A stretch of 64,000 bases of DNA from contig CAXHUQ010000776.1 in assembly GCA_964020085.1 (NCBI GenBank), positions 48,201-112,200 of the forward strand. Reading direction: 5' to 3'. Numbering within the stretch: position 1 is the first letter of the stretch; each line of letters opens with the position of its first letter. This stretch comes from Micromussa lordhowensis. Lineage: Eukaryota > Cnidaria > Anthozoa > Scleractinia > Lobophylliidae. A program made the translations under genes and the position numbers. Below the pieces are notes generated by a model. The model was not told the origin of the DNA. It did no database searches and saw only the letters and a program-made list of their open reading frames with translations. This document shows positions 44,155-56,200 of the stretch, one piece after another.

Positions 44155-45249
44155 TTACAATCTCGAAATATCGCTTTCAGCAACCCAGCTATTAAACTTG
44201 TCTGGGTACCCTTTCCATTTTACAAAATATTCCACTACTCCTTTGCGTTTTCGTTGGCGCAAAACTTTTTCAACCCGATAAACATCATCCTCCTTGATTA
44301 CTTTCTGTAATTCCGCTTCGTAGAATGTTCCGTCTAGAATCTCTCCGGCATCATCTTTCAATTTGTAAACAGGCACTTGGCGCGCAAATCGTTTGTACAC
44401 TGTAAACATTTCTTCCGTGAAATTGGGAAGGTAAGACTTTTCAAACATTCGCTTCACTTTGCTGATCCTTACGCGATCTCCCACTTGAAATTTATATCGC
44501 ACATGCTTGTCAACGTCGTTGCTATACAGTGTGTCCCACACCTTGGCTTCATTGGATTTAGTCACCTGGCTCGGTTTCATTTTAATGCTCCGATGGTAAG
44601 TGTTATTGTAGGATTTTACCACCTTAGGTAACATATCGATATAACTAAGAGTGTTTTTAGCTGTGAAGTACTTGTACATCTTGTTCTTAAACGTACGGTT
44701 GAAACGTTCTACTACCGACGCTTTGAGCCCAGAGTTGACTGTAAAAAAGTCAATGTTATTTTCACGTAGGAATTTCTGAAACACACGATTAAGAAATTCT
44801 GTGCCCTGGTCCGTTTGAAGCTTGATTGGTTTACGACCAGACGATAAAATCGTCTGAAAGGCCTTGACTAGTTCTTGCCCCTGCTTTGTCTTTAAAGGCA
44901 CGACCCAGGCATGCTTGCTGAAGATGTCTATACACGTCAGTAGATATTTGTAACCTTTGTTGAATCGGCTTAAATTTTGTACATCGACCAGATCTGCTTG
45001 AAATTGTGCGTCTATGCCAGGAACGATCACCCGACTTCTCTTGTAGTGTCTTCGAGCAGGTTTATGAAGAGTGTAAACGTCTTGTTGACTCAACCAATCT
45101 TGAACTTGTTTGCGAGAAATTTTACTTTTTCTCTTCTCTTTGACTGCTCGGTAAACAGCATCTAAACCACCGAAACTTGCTGGTTGACTTGGGTCGAGAT
45201 AAATGCTGGACAGCGTTTTCTCCATCGCAAAACTCGGAGTTTTGAACAA
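44155..45249 (-). CDS. Polinton/Maverick-type integrase, complete, 364 aa, chromodomain
   Basis: This is the intact version of the gene truncated at the window start. The N-terminal part (SIYLDPSQPASFGGLDAVYR, ISRKQVQDWLSQQDVYTLHK) is the helical region that precedes the catalytic core in Polinton integrases. D, D and E are at FQADLVD, TDQGTEF and VVERFNRTF. A chromodomain occupies about residues 320-362. It is an animal Polinton/adintovirus-like integrase and inserts the element's DNA. The two minus-strand genes upstream (a Bcl-2-like remnant and a Cys/His protein) form a probable gene block. No polymerase B, ATPase, protease or capsid gene is found, so only one end of the element remains or the rest lies elsewhere. 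The open frame suggests a recent insertion. Confidence 0.87.
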   Translation of the reverse strand: MFKTPSFAMEKTLSSIYLDPSQPASFGGLDAVYRAVKEKRKSKISRKQVQDWLSQQDVYTLHKPARRHYKRSRVIVPGIDAQFQADLVDVQNLSRFNKGYKYLLTCIDIFSKHAWVVPLKTKQGQELVKAFQTILSSGRKPIKLQTDQGTEFLNRVFQKFLRENNIDFFTVNSGLKASVVERFNRTFKNKMYKYFTAKNTLSYIDMLPKVVKSYNNTYHRSIKMKPSQVTKSNEAKVWDTLYSNDVDKHVRYKFQVGDRVRISKVKRMFEKSYLPNFTEEMFTVYKRFARQVPVYKLKDDAGEILDGTFYEAELQKVIKEDDVYRVEKVLRQRKRKGVVEYFVKWKGYPDKFNSWVAESDISRL

Positions 45250-45394
45250 TCACTTGACCCCCGCAACAAGCTAAAACGACACGAATGCGGCTGAAAATGC
45301 GCTCTAATACCAGAGAGGGTGAAGACGGCCAGCAACCCATTACTAGTGACCACTGCGAAAGCCAACACTTGACTAACGTTTCTTCATGTTGCGC

Positions 45395-45692
45395 TCACTT
45401 ATATAGCTGTTCTTGTATTTGGCTAAGAGTGGGAACGAGAAAATCAAATAGTTGTTCTCATTCTTCTTCGGTCAATCCTAATGTCTCCACGAAATTTAAA
45501 AAGACCACCAATCGGCCCCAATTGATTTCTGAAAAGATTTCTGAATGGAGAGCTTTTAACTTGTCAAGCATCGATCCTGGAAGCTCACAAAATTTCTCTC
45601 TGAGAGCCGGTTGTTTGATTTGAAGGTATACTCCTCGCTACAAGGCGGTAAAAGTAAAATCGTGCCCTAAGAATAGAGAGCGTTTGACCCAT
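45395..45692 (-). pseudogene. Bcl-2-like gene remnant beside the integrase
   Basis: The minus strand here encodes about 100 residues, broken by a frameshift near 45640 and an in-frame stop at 45458-45460. A BH1-like motif is visible (EINWGRLVVFLNFVETLG at about 45475-45530), preceded by a region that could be a BH4-like helix. Bcl-2 homologues block or promote apoptosis at mitochondria. Virus-encoded versions are reported for adintoviruses and other DNA viruses. The position between two genes of the Polinton-like block, same strand, suggests it was cargo of that element. Because of the breaks it cannot make a full protein as assembled. Identity rests mainly on the BH1 pattern. Confidence 0.5.
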
Positions 45693-45757
45693 GTTAACGT
45701 GAAGACAGATAAACACACACTGACTTAAAACCACCTCATGAACACACTTTATTGTTT

Positions 45758-46402
45758 TTAAAAATAGAACTTGTTTTGAATTTCGTTAATTACATAGTCA
45801 AGGTCCATTAGTTTTTCTTCTTTTCTGATAATGTTCTCAGGACACTGCACTTCTGCAGGGTCAACGTTCATAATTTCTTCAGCGTTGTCATCTTCGCGAA
45901 CTTCATTAAAATCTTTACATTTTAGTCCACAGGGGCCGTAGTAAAGAGCATACAATACACGTTCTTTCATATCTTCAACGTGATGTTCGAGTTCCAAAGA
46001 AGTAAGGTATAGACTGGTCCAGGGCAACTTCGGCAACACCGTCAGATAACTTTCCCAACTCTGGCCAAGCTTCAACTCCAGAGTGCTGCAAACGCTTTCC
46101 ACAGTTTTCATCACCACAGCAAGATCTATTTGCTCACGGGCTTCATCATGATAATAGAGCCACGCGTCTTCAGTGTTCAAAATCAGACACGAGTGCTGTC
46201 TTTGACTGGGATGTTGAATAGTGCAACCATGGCATCGATTCACTTTTTCTTCTTGAACGAGTTTGTCATAAAACGCGGCATAGGTCAGTTGAAATACATG
46301 CTCAATAATGGTGGCTACCTTCTTTCGTTGGATCTGTTCAACTTCGTCCACAGTTAACATAGGTTGAGATGTGGATTCGACTTGCATGTTTGACACGCTC
46401 AA
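45758..46402 (-). CDS. Uncharacterised 214-aa Cys/His protein of the Polinton-like block
   Basis: The open frame has a compact motif RCHGCTIQHPSQRQHSCL (about residues 57-74), a plausible zinc-binding site of the form C-x2-C-x3-H-x5-H-x-C. A Gln/Lys-rich helix precedes it and an acidic helical C-terminal half follows. I recall similar cnidarian proteins with HGC...HPSQ...H motifs near Polinton-type integrases but cannot name a function. There is no signal peptide or membrane segment. It lies upstream of the Bcl-2-like remnant and the integrase on the same strand. The start MSVSNMQVESTSQP is the first ATG of the frame. Confidence 0.6.
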   Translation of the reverse strand: MSVSNMQVESTSQPMLTVDEVEQIQRKKVATIIEHVFQLTYAAFYDKLVQEEKVNRCHGCTIQHPSQRQHSCLILNTEDAWLYYHDEAREQIDLAVVMKTVESVCSTLELKLGQSWESYLTVLPKLPWTSLYLTSLELEHHVEDMKERVLYALYYGPCGLKCKDFNEVREDDNAEEIMNVDPAEVQCPENIIRKEEKLMDLDYVINEIQNKFYF

Positions 46403-47221
46403 AAATATTATTTACTCGACAAGAATAAAATACCCAACGGAGAGCGCGCCTTTATTTTAACCACATAATAGAGTTTGGATTGTACCAATCAGGGTTCACT
46501 ATGAGCGGGCAAGACCAGGCAGGTCTATTGTTGTTATTATACTGGAGTGACGCTTATTAGTATGGAGGAACGCATTTTTACCTAGACAGTTTGAATAGTA
46601 ATGATTTACCTAGACACTTCATTAGTATGGAGGAACCCAAAGTTATAAAAATAGGTGACGTCGTGAACTCGACCGTTATGCATATTAATAAAGGGAACGC
46701 ACTTTCTTGAGGGAATCCAAAGGGAACGCACACGGAACGCAAGGGGAACGCAGTAATCCGGATAATTCCCAACATATATAACTACTTTAGTAGTTGCTAT
46801 AAACAACCAGTAGAATCTTGCTTACCTTGGTCTTTTATAATATTTTTGTTCTTCTCGTGTGTGTATTGTATCCGTGGTGTAAAAAAAGTCCTTGTAAGTA
46901 GGTCTTGTAAGTAGATTTTTTTTTTAAGTGAGTCATTCCGAGTAGTATTTTGTAAGTATTGTTATTTCCTTTCCGTCAAATGATTAAGGCATTGTAAATC
47001 AAGTATTTTAAGTATTGTAACTTTTTGTAGCAAAATAAAAATAAAAATAAACAAATTACAAAAAAAAAAACAATAAGTACGTCTTGTTAATTGTTGTTCA
47101 TGATTCCAATATCCTAACATTAGATCAGTTTTTATTAACAGTTTATTGATACAAATGATTACTATAAATGTCGCTAGACCGGCATCCTCTTTCGAGAGTT
47201 GATCGGCTTGGGAAATGGGTA
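46403..47221. other. Spacer between the Polinton-like block and SULT-d
   Basis: Short repeated phrases (TAGTATGGAGGAAC, twice at about 46558-46635) are present, along with a tract rich in AAATA near 47040. I cannot identify a Polinton terminal repeat. Minus-strand AATAAA motifs lie at 47131-47136 and 47142-47147, some 75-90 bp after the SULT-d stop, and may be its polyadenylation signals. Confidence 0.5.
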
Positions 47222-50200
47222 CTACATCTCAAAGTCAAACACCAATCCACTCTCTTTCAATTTTGCCAACACTTCATTCTCAAATCTCTCATTCAGTTCT
47301 GGAGTGAAGTAATTCCTCCAGTCTCCAACCACGCCCTTCCGAAGAAACGAGGACTCGCCGTCTTCGGTTTTTAATGAGAAACTTGCAGCATTTTTCTTCA
47401 TTCCACTGAAAGTGCACTGTTCAGCAATGCGACTGATGAGATCATCTGACAGCGGCTTGTTGAGGAAATTGGCGATCATTCGGACATGGGTAAGTAGATC
47501 CTAGGAGAGGGAGTAGTAGATCTAGTAGACTACAATTTCCTGAGTGTCCAATTAAGTTTGTAAACTGAATAAAAATAATTTTGGATCGAGACACGTTTTC
47601 CACGGACTTCAATCATTTCTGAAGTTCACTGAGGAATGTATTTTGTCAAAGATTTTCTTGAGAGACTTTCAAATTCCAAACAGAACTATCTTGGCATCAT
47701 GCCTGGGAAGTTCAAAGACCTTCCTAGGAAAGCCATGTATTTTCTATTTTCTACCAGAGCTAGAGTGTCGAAGTAAGTAATTTATCTCGAATGTATCCGG
47801 CTACTTCAAACAACTTTGTGGTCAAATCAAACGACAATACGAATGAGGGTCGACATTCTTATTGAACCATGCACTGAAACCAATTTAAATGGCGAGGGAC
47901 AAAGTGTTGCCTAGTTGCGCGTCTCAAAATCGACTTCGGCATAGACTTGTCGACCGCATGTGGTTTACTTTAAGGTTAAAAATCTCATGCAACCATAATA
48001 AAGACTAATGGACTATTTGCCATTTAAGATTGGGCTGCATGGCTTTTAAATGGCGTTTTCCTTCAAATGCTGTAATCTTTACACTGATTTACTTTTTATA
48101 AACCTTAAGCATTAGTTACAGCTGTAACAAACCTTTTGTAAATCTTCGTACTTAAGAAACAAGACATTGGATTCATCTTTGTGCTTCCACCAATCCAGAA
48201 CATGGTCATTCCAATGGCCATAGGCTACTGCAGAAGATAAAAATATGGACAGCAGTTCTTTTATAAATGAAATAAACTAGTTAGCTCTTGTTCTCGTTTG
48301 TTTGTTTGTTTGGTTTGATTGTTTTGGCTGTAGTTTGATTGTTTTGGCGTTTACTAATTGTACCTTTTATCACACATCATAAAGGAGAATATATGAATGT
48401 TCGCCGCGATTCACCATCTAAATCGTCCCCGACTTTCTCTGTCCGACCTCGTAGCTCAGTCGGCAGAGTAACGGTAGATCTAATCGGGAGGTCGTGGGTT
48501 CGATTCCCACCGAGGTCAAAAGATTCTTTCTTTACCTCGTGTGGTTCCTGATTCCCTTTACTAGGGCTAACGCCCAGTGGGTTATTCACGGGTTGATTTA
48601 GCACTGAAATCTACACTTCAGAGTTAATTCTCTGTGTCACCATTCATAGAGGAGAAGTTTACCTCGAAACGAAACAAAAAATATCGCTTTTTCTTTATCT
48701 TCATATAAATGAGAAGGTTAATATTTTTGGAGTTTGAATAGTTTTTATTTCTTAGCAGTTGTTGGAAGAGGCTGTGTGAAATATCGTGTTTTCTTAAAAG
48801 TCGAAGACTAAGGTAGAGTAACTGATCTGCGAAAAACTGACAAATCACGATATTTAACAATTATTCCACAAGCTCGGGCTGGATAGAGATGGTAGATAGC
48901 CAACGAGGCGCATATAGTTGGCTTTAATCATCTCATATCCAACAAGGGCGAGTGGAATAATTGTTTCATTAAAAACGCCCCAAAAAATCGAGCAAACTAA
49001 ACGCCTAAAAAAAAATCACGCGTACGCTTACCATATTCGTAGAGCATGGTATAATGTCTCATAGCCCATGATGGCTAAGCCAATGAAAACTCTCGAATTG
49101 CATTATCCAATGATCCAGTTGTTAATAATCTTCGATAGACCGAGTTTGATAATTGTTTTATCACTCGATCACCAAGCTTGTTTTCTTATTTTTAAATCGC
49201 TGCGATTTGCTATGAGCAGAATATTGTTTCCAGCGAACACATTTACACCGTATTACGCATGGAGAGACTATTATTTGTAGAAATTTGCAGGTCACGTTGA
49301 GCACTTTTGGCGAATGAAAAGGAAGAAAAAAATGCATAGAATGAGAAACACATTTATAACACTTCTTTTGACTACTTGACAGCTGAAGATTGTTTGGAAG
49401 TGTAGCAGTACTGAATGAATTCTAACTTCTGAAAACAGCAAGTCAGTGAAGTCAGTCTTCAGTACAAAAGGGGAATTACATGTCATACCATATTCTCTCA
49501 GTTAGTATTGTTCAAATTGTAGTGTCCCGTATGTTGATTAATACTTATTATGGGATGTATGCTAGCGAGCGAGCATGTGATGATTAAACATGTTGTTGTT
49601 GTTGTTGTAAAACGGAGTTATCGAGTCTAATTACTACAAAGACACCACATTTGGCGACGAGGATGGGATATTTAACTCGCCGAACGGCTGCTGAAGTGGA
49701 AACGAGTTTAAACACTGGACGAAACTCGCACAGATGGCCGTAAGCTTGAGCGGATTACCTGGATTGCCTGCGTTCGACGCTGTCGGTGAACCAGCTACAC
49801 TTGCACAACGATGGTTAACTTGGAAAGACGAATTTGAGCTTTATGTTACTGCCTCTGGAATCAGCGACCCTACACAAAAAAAGAGCGCTACTGCTTCACC
49901 TCGCTGGGCCGAAAGTCCGAGATGTCTTCAATAATTCTATTCCTGTCGAAGCACGAGGCGAAGCGAAAGATTACAAAAAAGCTATGGACTGCCTCTCGGA
50001 ACACTTCAAGCTAAAAAAAAACACTCCGATGGCACGACAAACATTTTTGGCGGCTACTCCATTAGCCGGTGAAACCATCAACAATTTTATTACTCGCCTG
50101 CAGAAACTAGCAGAACATTGGGACTATGAGGGCGAAAGGGACAATCAGGTGAGAGATCGCGCCATTTCTTTCCTGAAGGACAAAAATCTCAAGTCAAAAT

Positions 50201-53200
50201 TGTACCGTGAGGAGACACTGACTCTCAGCAAACTCATGGAAATCGTTAGTCAATACCATGACAAAGAAGCGCTTATTCTTATCCCCGAAAGCCAAGTAAA
50301 CAGCTTGTCCAGTGATCCAAAACAAGCGGGAAAATGTTGGCGGTGCGATAAAGTGGGTCACTTCGCGAAAGATGCCGTCGCTCACGTGACCACAAGTGCG
50401 GAAAGTGCGGCCACATGGGTCACTTTGAAGTATGTTGTCACTCCAAGCAGAATAAAGGACGGGACTCTAGCCGCAGTACAGGTCGTGGTCGTGGAAACTT
50501 ACGAGCAAAACCCAACCGTGGACGAAGAGGAGGAAATTCAAAGGATCAACGCGATGTACACAACGTGACCGGAGACACGAGTGCCGAGAACCGCGTAAGC
50601 AATGATGATTTTTACGTGTTTAACGCCGGGAGCACTGATGGACAGAACACTATGGAACTCATGATTGAAGATAAGCTTGTAAACATTGTTATAGACTCTG
50701 GTGCTAGTTGTAATTTAATGTCAGAGGAAATGTTCAATTTTGTAACAGGGGGCAATGCTAGATTGTTGGAGTGTAATAAGAGAGTTTATGCTTATGCTTC
50801 TGTAGAGCCACTCCAGCTTAAGGGGAAGTATAGTTTTAATGTGCAGGTACCACAGACCCAAAAATCCCTGTATACTGAGTTTTATGTAATGTGCGGTAAG
50901 GCAGCGACGCTACTAGGCCGCGAGGCCTCCGAGTTACTGGCCGTGTTAAGGGTCGGCGTGTCCATTAACAGCTGTAACGTTACATCTGATGAAGCGCAAA
51001 GTCCTGCAAACCAAATTGACAAAAAGGCCCTACTTAAGACCAAATACCCAAAAGTATTTGAAGGTCTTGGCAAGCTCAAAGGGTATCAGCTAAAACTCCA
51101 CATTGATGAGAATGTTCAACCAGTCGCTCAGCCTGTACGCAGAAGTCCCTTTAGTAGAAGAGCTAAAGTCACTGAAAAGTTAGAAGAATTGCTGAAGCTT
51201 GATGTCATTGAAAAGGTGGAGGGACCAACCAGTTGGGTGAATCCCTTAGTTGTAGTGGAGAAGCCTAATGGTGACATCAGAATATGTCTTGACATGAGGC
51301 AAGCAAATCAGGCCATTGTACGGGAGAAACACCCAGTTCCAACAGTTGAAGAGACACTTCAAGAGGTCTCCTATGCCAAAGTTTTCTCCAAGCTAGATCT
51401 AAATATGGCCTTCCACCAAATTGAGTTACATCCAGACTCTCGGGATATCACAACATTTGCTGCGCCTGATGGTTTATACAGGTACAAACGCTTACTCTTT
51501 GGCGTGAACATGGCCACGGAAAAATTCCAGCAAATCGTGTGGCAAGTAATTAAAGGCTGCCCAGGTGCATACAACCTCCATGATGACCTGCGAGTCGTTG
51601 GGGCAGACGACAAAGAACACGATGAGAACTTAGACAGGGTCATGCGCAAACTAGAGGGATCTGGCCTCACCCTGAACTACGATAAGTGTGACATTGCTGA
51701 TAGTAGCATGGTTTGCATGGGTGATGTACTCTCCGGTGAGGGATTGAAAGTCCCCAGTGAGCGAGTGAAGGCTATCGTTGAAGCACCAACACCCCAAAAC
51801 CAGTCTGAAGTAAGAAGTTTTCTCGGGTCAGTTCAATTCTGTGCGAAGTTCATCCCAAACTTTGCAACCATATCAAGTCCATTGTGGGACCTAACCAGCA
51901 AAGATGGTAAGTGGCAGTGGGGTGCAAAAGAGAACAAGGCCTTTCTGGAAATCAAAGATCTGCTAACCAGAGCACCAGTGATGGCCTACCACAGACAAGG
52001 TGCCACAACACGGCTCACAACCGATGCCTCTCCTGTTGGAGTTGGAGCGATCCTGGAGCAAGAACAAGAAGATAGGACTTACAGGCCAATATATTACGCT
52101 AGCCGGAAGCTTAGTAAAGTTGAAGCAAGATACTCCCAGTTCGAAAGAGAAGCTCTAGCTGTCAGATGGGCTTGCGAGAAGTTTTACCTGTACCTATATG
52201 GAATTAAATTCGAGATCTGCACTGACCACAAGCCGTTAGTCACAGTACTCAGTGCAAAGTCCAAGCCTCCATCTGCCCGGATAGAAAGGTGGCTCCTGTA
52301 CTTGCAGCAATTTTAATACACGTTGACCTACATACCAGGCAAAGAAAATACAGCAGACGTCCTCAGCCGCCTGCCTGTTGGCCCAACTCAAGATGAGGAC
52401 GCCCGGGAAACTGAAGATTTTGCATACAGCGTGGCAAGTGCAGCCGTGCCAGCCGCTTTACTGCCGAAGCAAGTCGAGACTGCCACAGCCAATGATCCAA
52501 CCTTACAGACAGTGCGCAAAGCTGTGACGACCGGTGACTGGACCCAGTTGTCAGGCACCACCTACAAAGCAGTTAAAGAGGAACAGTGGGTAGTAGGACA
52601 AGTAGTGATGAGAGGAACTCGTATCGTGATGCCTCAGAGCCTTTGGAAACAAACCATCATGTTGGCACACGAAGGTCATCAGGGCATGGTCCGTACTAAA
52701 GCCAGGTTGCGAGAGAAAGTGTGGTGGCCACAAATGGACAAACAGGTGGAGGATGCCATACGTTCATGCCATCCCTGTCAACTTGTAGGACCAAGAGCAA
52801 AACCAGAACCTGTGAGGTCAAGCAGCCTACCTGATGGACCATGGCAGGAGATCTCAGTTGATCTTCTTGAGATCTCAAACGGTGAACATCTCTTAGTGGT
52901 TGTTGACTATTATTCTCGTTGGCTAGAAGCCATTCTCCTGAAGAAGACGGATGCTCAACATGTGATAAAGAGTATGGAAGCTATTTTCAGAACACATGGA
53001 TTACCAGAAACTCTGCGCAGTGACAATGGACCACCATTTGCGTCAAAGGAATTTGAGGGCTTCCTAGAATACCTGGGGATAAGCCACATGAAGGGCGTAC
53101 CCTATTGGCCACAGAGCAACGGAGAAGTGGAACGTGGCAATGAAACGATTCTGAAGATAGTGCGCATTGCTCGCCTTGAAGGGAAAGATTGGAGAAAAGC

Positions 53201-56200
53201 ACTTGAGAACTTTCTCTTCCAGTATAGAGTTACCCCACACACTGTTACTGGATTGTCACCTGCAGAATTATTGATGGGAAGGAAACTGCGTGACAAGCTT
53301 CCTCGAGTTGAATTCTCCAAAGACCGTGCAACCGAAGCATATTGGCAACAGTTGTTGAGAGAGAGAGACAATCGTGCAAAACTTCGCCAGAAGGAATATG
53401 CAGACAGAACACGAGGAGCCAAACACAGCAATATTGAGGAGGGCGACAAGGTGCTGTTAAAGCAGACACGCGAAAACAAGCTCTCACCAAACTATGAGCC
53501 GGAACCTTACATTGTTACTCGTAAAGATGGAAATGCTGTCATCTTACAAGACACAAACGGGAACAATAAGATGCGCAACATTGCTCACATGAAGAAGTTT
53601 GTGGATCCTGAAACTGTCGACAAAGGGCAAATAGATCCGCAGCCACCGTTACCCGAGCAGCCAGTGCAGCCCGAACAGGAACAGCCGAATCCCTCTCCTA
53701 GTCAACCAGCAGCAGATACAACAGAAGCTCCATCTAGCCCCTTACTTCCAGTTGCTTCGCGCCCCGTGCGTGCCAGACAAGCGCCCGCCTGGATGCAAGA
53801 TTATGTATGCACATAGTTTAAACTATTCAGAAGAAAATAAGGGACTCTGAACTTTCTTTTAAACACTTTATTAGTCACTTCGAGTTGTTATCTGTACCTT
53901 TGTAGATTTACTTGTTTGTTTTTGTAATAACTTAGGGGGAGATGTAGTGTCCCGTATGTTGATTAATACTTATTATGGGATGTATGCTAGCGAGCGAGCA
54001 TGTGGTGATTAAACATGTTGTTGTTGTTGTAAAACGGAGTTATCGAGTCTAATTACTACAAAGACACCACACAAATGTAACTCTTTAGGTCTAGCATAGG
54101 AACGTAGAAACTTACCATTTCCGTCTAAAAATAACTTCACAAAAAATTCCCATGGCCCATTGAATCCATTAAGTAAATTCCCTGCTGTCGCAAATTTAAA
54201 AAATGATACAGCAACATCCTTTGGATTGCGGGCAATGTAAACATATTTACACTTTGCGTTTTTAGCGATAGCATCATAAGTGAAGTGTGTCTTCAGGAGA
54301 CGAGGACTTGGCATAGTTTCGATGACAGGTTGCATCGCATATTGTGGGTCGGTTGCCCCATCCAGGAATGGGACTCGTTTGACAGTACTTGTGTCGTTGA
54401 CCTCCCCTTCGTGAAGGATCTGCCAGACAATTTCTTGCATCCACGTTGTTCCTGAATGAAATAAATTTGTACCTCACTGAAGCCGTTTCGTTCTGTCTTG
54501 TGTGCTACCTATGCAAGAGGAGCAGGGAGGCTAAACCACTGCAAGCAAGAGATGAGTGATGTCCATTCAACGACACATCACTGCGTAACGTATTACAAAG
54601 GAAACTGTTAGATTTCTCTGGAGCTCTATTGCAATTGTTCTTAAACCCAAAATATAAGTGCACAAGGATGAATTGGTGCTAAGATTACAATAACGGCTTA
54701 GCTATAGTTTTTACTTTGTTTTGCTGTTAGACGAGGTCGACTGAGTATGCATGGGTATCTCAAGATGCTTTAAATCAGAATCTTCTGCATTAGCTTAAAG
54801 CTCCAAGGAAAACGCCACAATCGCTACGCTGCCATCGGTACTGGGAATTTGAAAGTGGAATGAGAGCAACATTGATTTCCGCTGTTGACCCCGCGGGACT
54901 CTGGCGGGCCCAGAACCCGGGAAAGAGGGGGGTGGGGGGGGGGGGGTTGGGGTAGTGGCACTCTCATATAAAAAGGACGGGGGTACTCGTTGTACCTGTT
55001 AGGGGTTAAAAAACCGGTTTTGGTTCGTCTTAGGGTGATCAGCCTCAAAAGGTCCACAGCGGGTGCTTTTGCGATATCTTTTTGAGCCGAAAAATTATGA
55101 GATAATAAATGAAATGATTTAGATTTGGTAGGGGAGCTAGAAGTAGTGAAACTATACTGCCTTTCTCACGATTTATACGTTCGTATTGGCTTGACGTTTT
55201 TCAAACGTGCTTTTTTGTTTTGTTTCTTATCGTCCAGTCTAATAATAACACGTGACTGTGAGTAGAAGTAGGGCATGTAGATGACATTGAAACATTTGTT
55301 TCTCTGTTTGCTGCAGGGCTCGTTCTCGCCAGAATAACCGGTAAAATCTTACCGTGAGCTTTTCTGAAGGCCATACGTTTGCCGTTTTGCTTTACCCTAT
55401 TAACTCGGTAACTGTTTTCGTTCTCTTTCAGAACAAGAGCTATTCCTGATGACTGTTGGTGCGTTTTTTCTTATGCCTTTGCTGAGACCCTTTTTTTCTG
55501 CGAGGCAATTTGCGCTACCGAGCCGGTAAAATCTTACTGTATCGTCATCTGATAGCGCTTATACGTTCGCTTTGCCTAACATGTTAACTCGGTGATTTTC
55601 GTTTACTTTTTCAGAGCGCCAGGCCGCCGTCAAATAGCTTCAAAGAGAGGTCTGTTGACAGTTTACGCTGTCTCTGTTTTTCTGTGGCATTCCTGTGTTA
55701 CGTGACCAGAGCAAGCTTCCCAAGTGTATGGGTCATGCATGGTTTTGTTTTCGTTCGTTTAGCCTTTTAACATGTTAATATAATGTGGTATTCTTTTCTC
55801 TTTCTGTTGGAGAACATTTATACAAGTAATTCAACTTGTATAGGGAAAAGTAGTTCCAAAGCAAAGTGCATACAAATATATGTAACGTGACATAAACGTG
55901 GCATTGAATACCTTTTGTTGTTGTCAAGATAACTTGTGAAAGCGGACAAGTGTTGTTTGTAGAGATAACACCTTGTTAGTCATTAGTAACTACGTTTTGG
56001 ATATTTTATAACAGTCATTCTAGAACAAAGCTTTCAAAAATGTTTAGTTCTACAACATACGGCTCTATCTTTTCTCTATACATGCTAACTCACTACATGT
56101 CAGGTAAACCAGTTACCGATGTCACGCAATATCAATTTCATATACCGCTGTAAACATTAGAAAACACCTCCATAAATCAATTAAGCATGCCGAATTTAGT

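Larger units (their letters stand above)
34340..45024. repeat. Arm A' of large inverted duplication
   Basis: It is the inverse counterpart of 1-10440. It continues past the window's left edge equivalent into the Polinton genes at 45024-46402. Differences from arm A include an 8-bp deletion in the THAP gene, a 6-bp insertion in the chimeric LINE frame, shorter homopolymers, and many substitutions concentrated in the inner 2 kb. Confidence 0.95.
49518..54071 (+). mobile_element. Full-length Ty3/gypsy LTR retrotransposon, 4.55 kb
   Basis: LTRs are 132 bp (49518-49649) and 129 bp (53943-54071), begin TGTAGTG and end CACCACA, and differ by one base plus one GTT unit. The 5-bp target duplication is CAAAT (49513-49517, 54072-54076). 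The primer-binding site TGGCGACGAGGATGGGAT (49652-49669) matches the 3' end of a tRNA-Ser(GCT) over 18 nt. The polypurine tract AGGGGGAGA ends at 53942. Gag, protease, RT, RNase H and integrase are in the standard gypsy order. It lies antisense in SULT-d intron 2. Nearly identical LTRs imply a young insertion, yet the coding region has three breaks. Confidence 0.95.

Noticed and set aside
48447..48520. Functional tRNA gene with perfect acceptor and T stems
   Set aside because: The anticodon loop lacks T33 and its stem is imperfect. The sequence runs on into a SINE body.
50194..53490. Minus-strand frames over the gypsy element
   Set aside because: They are shadows of the Gag-Pol coding strand.
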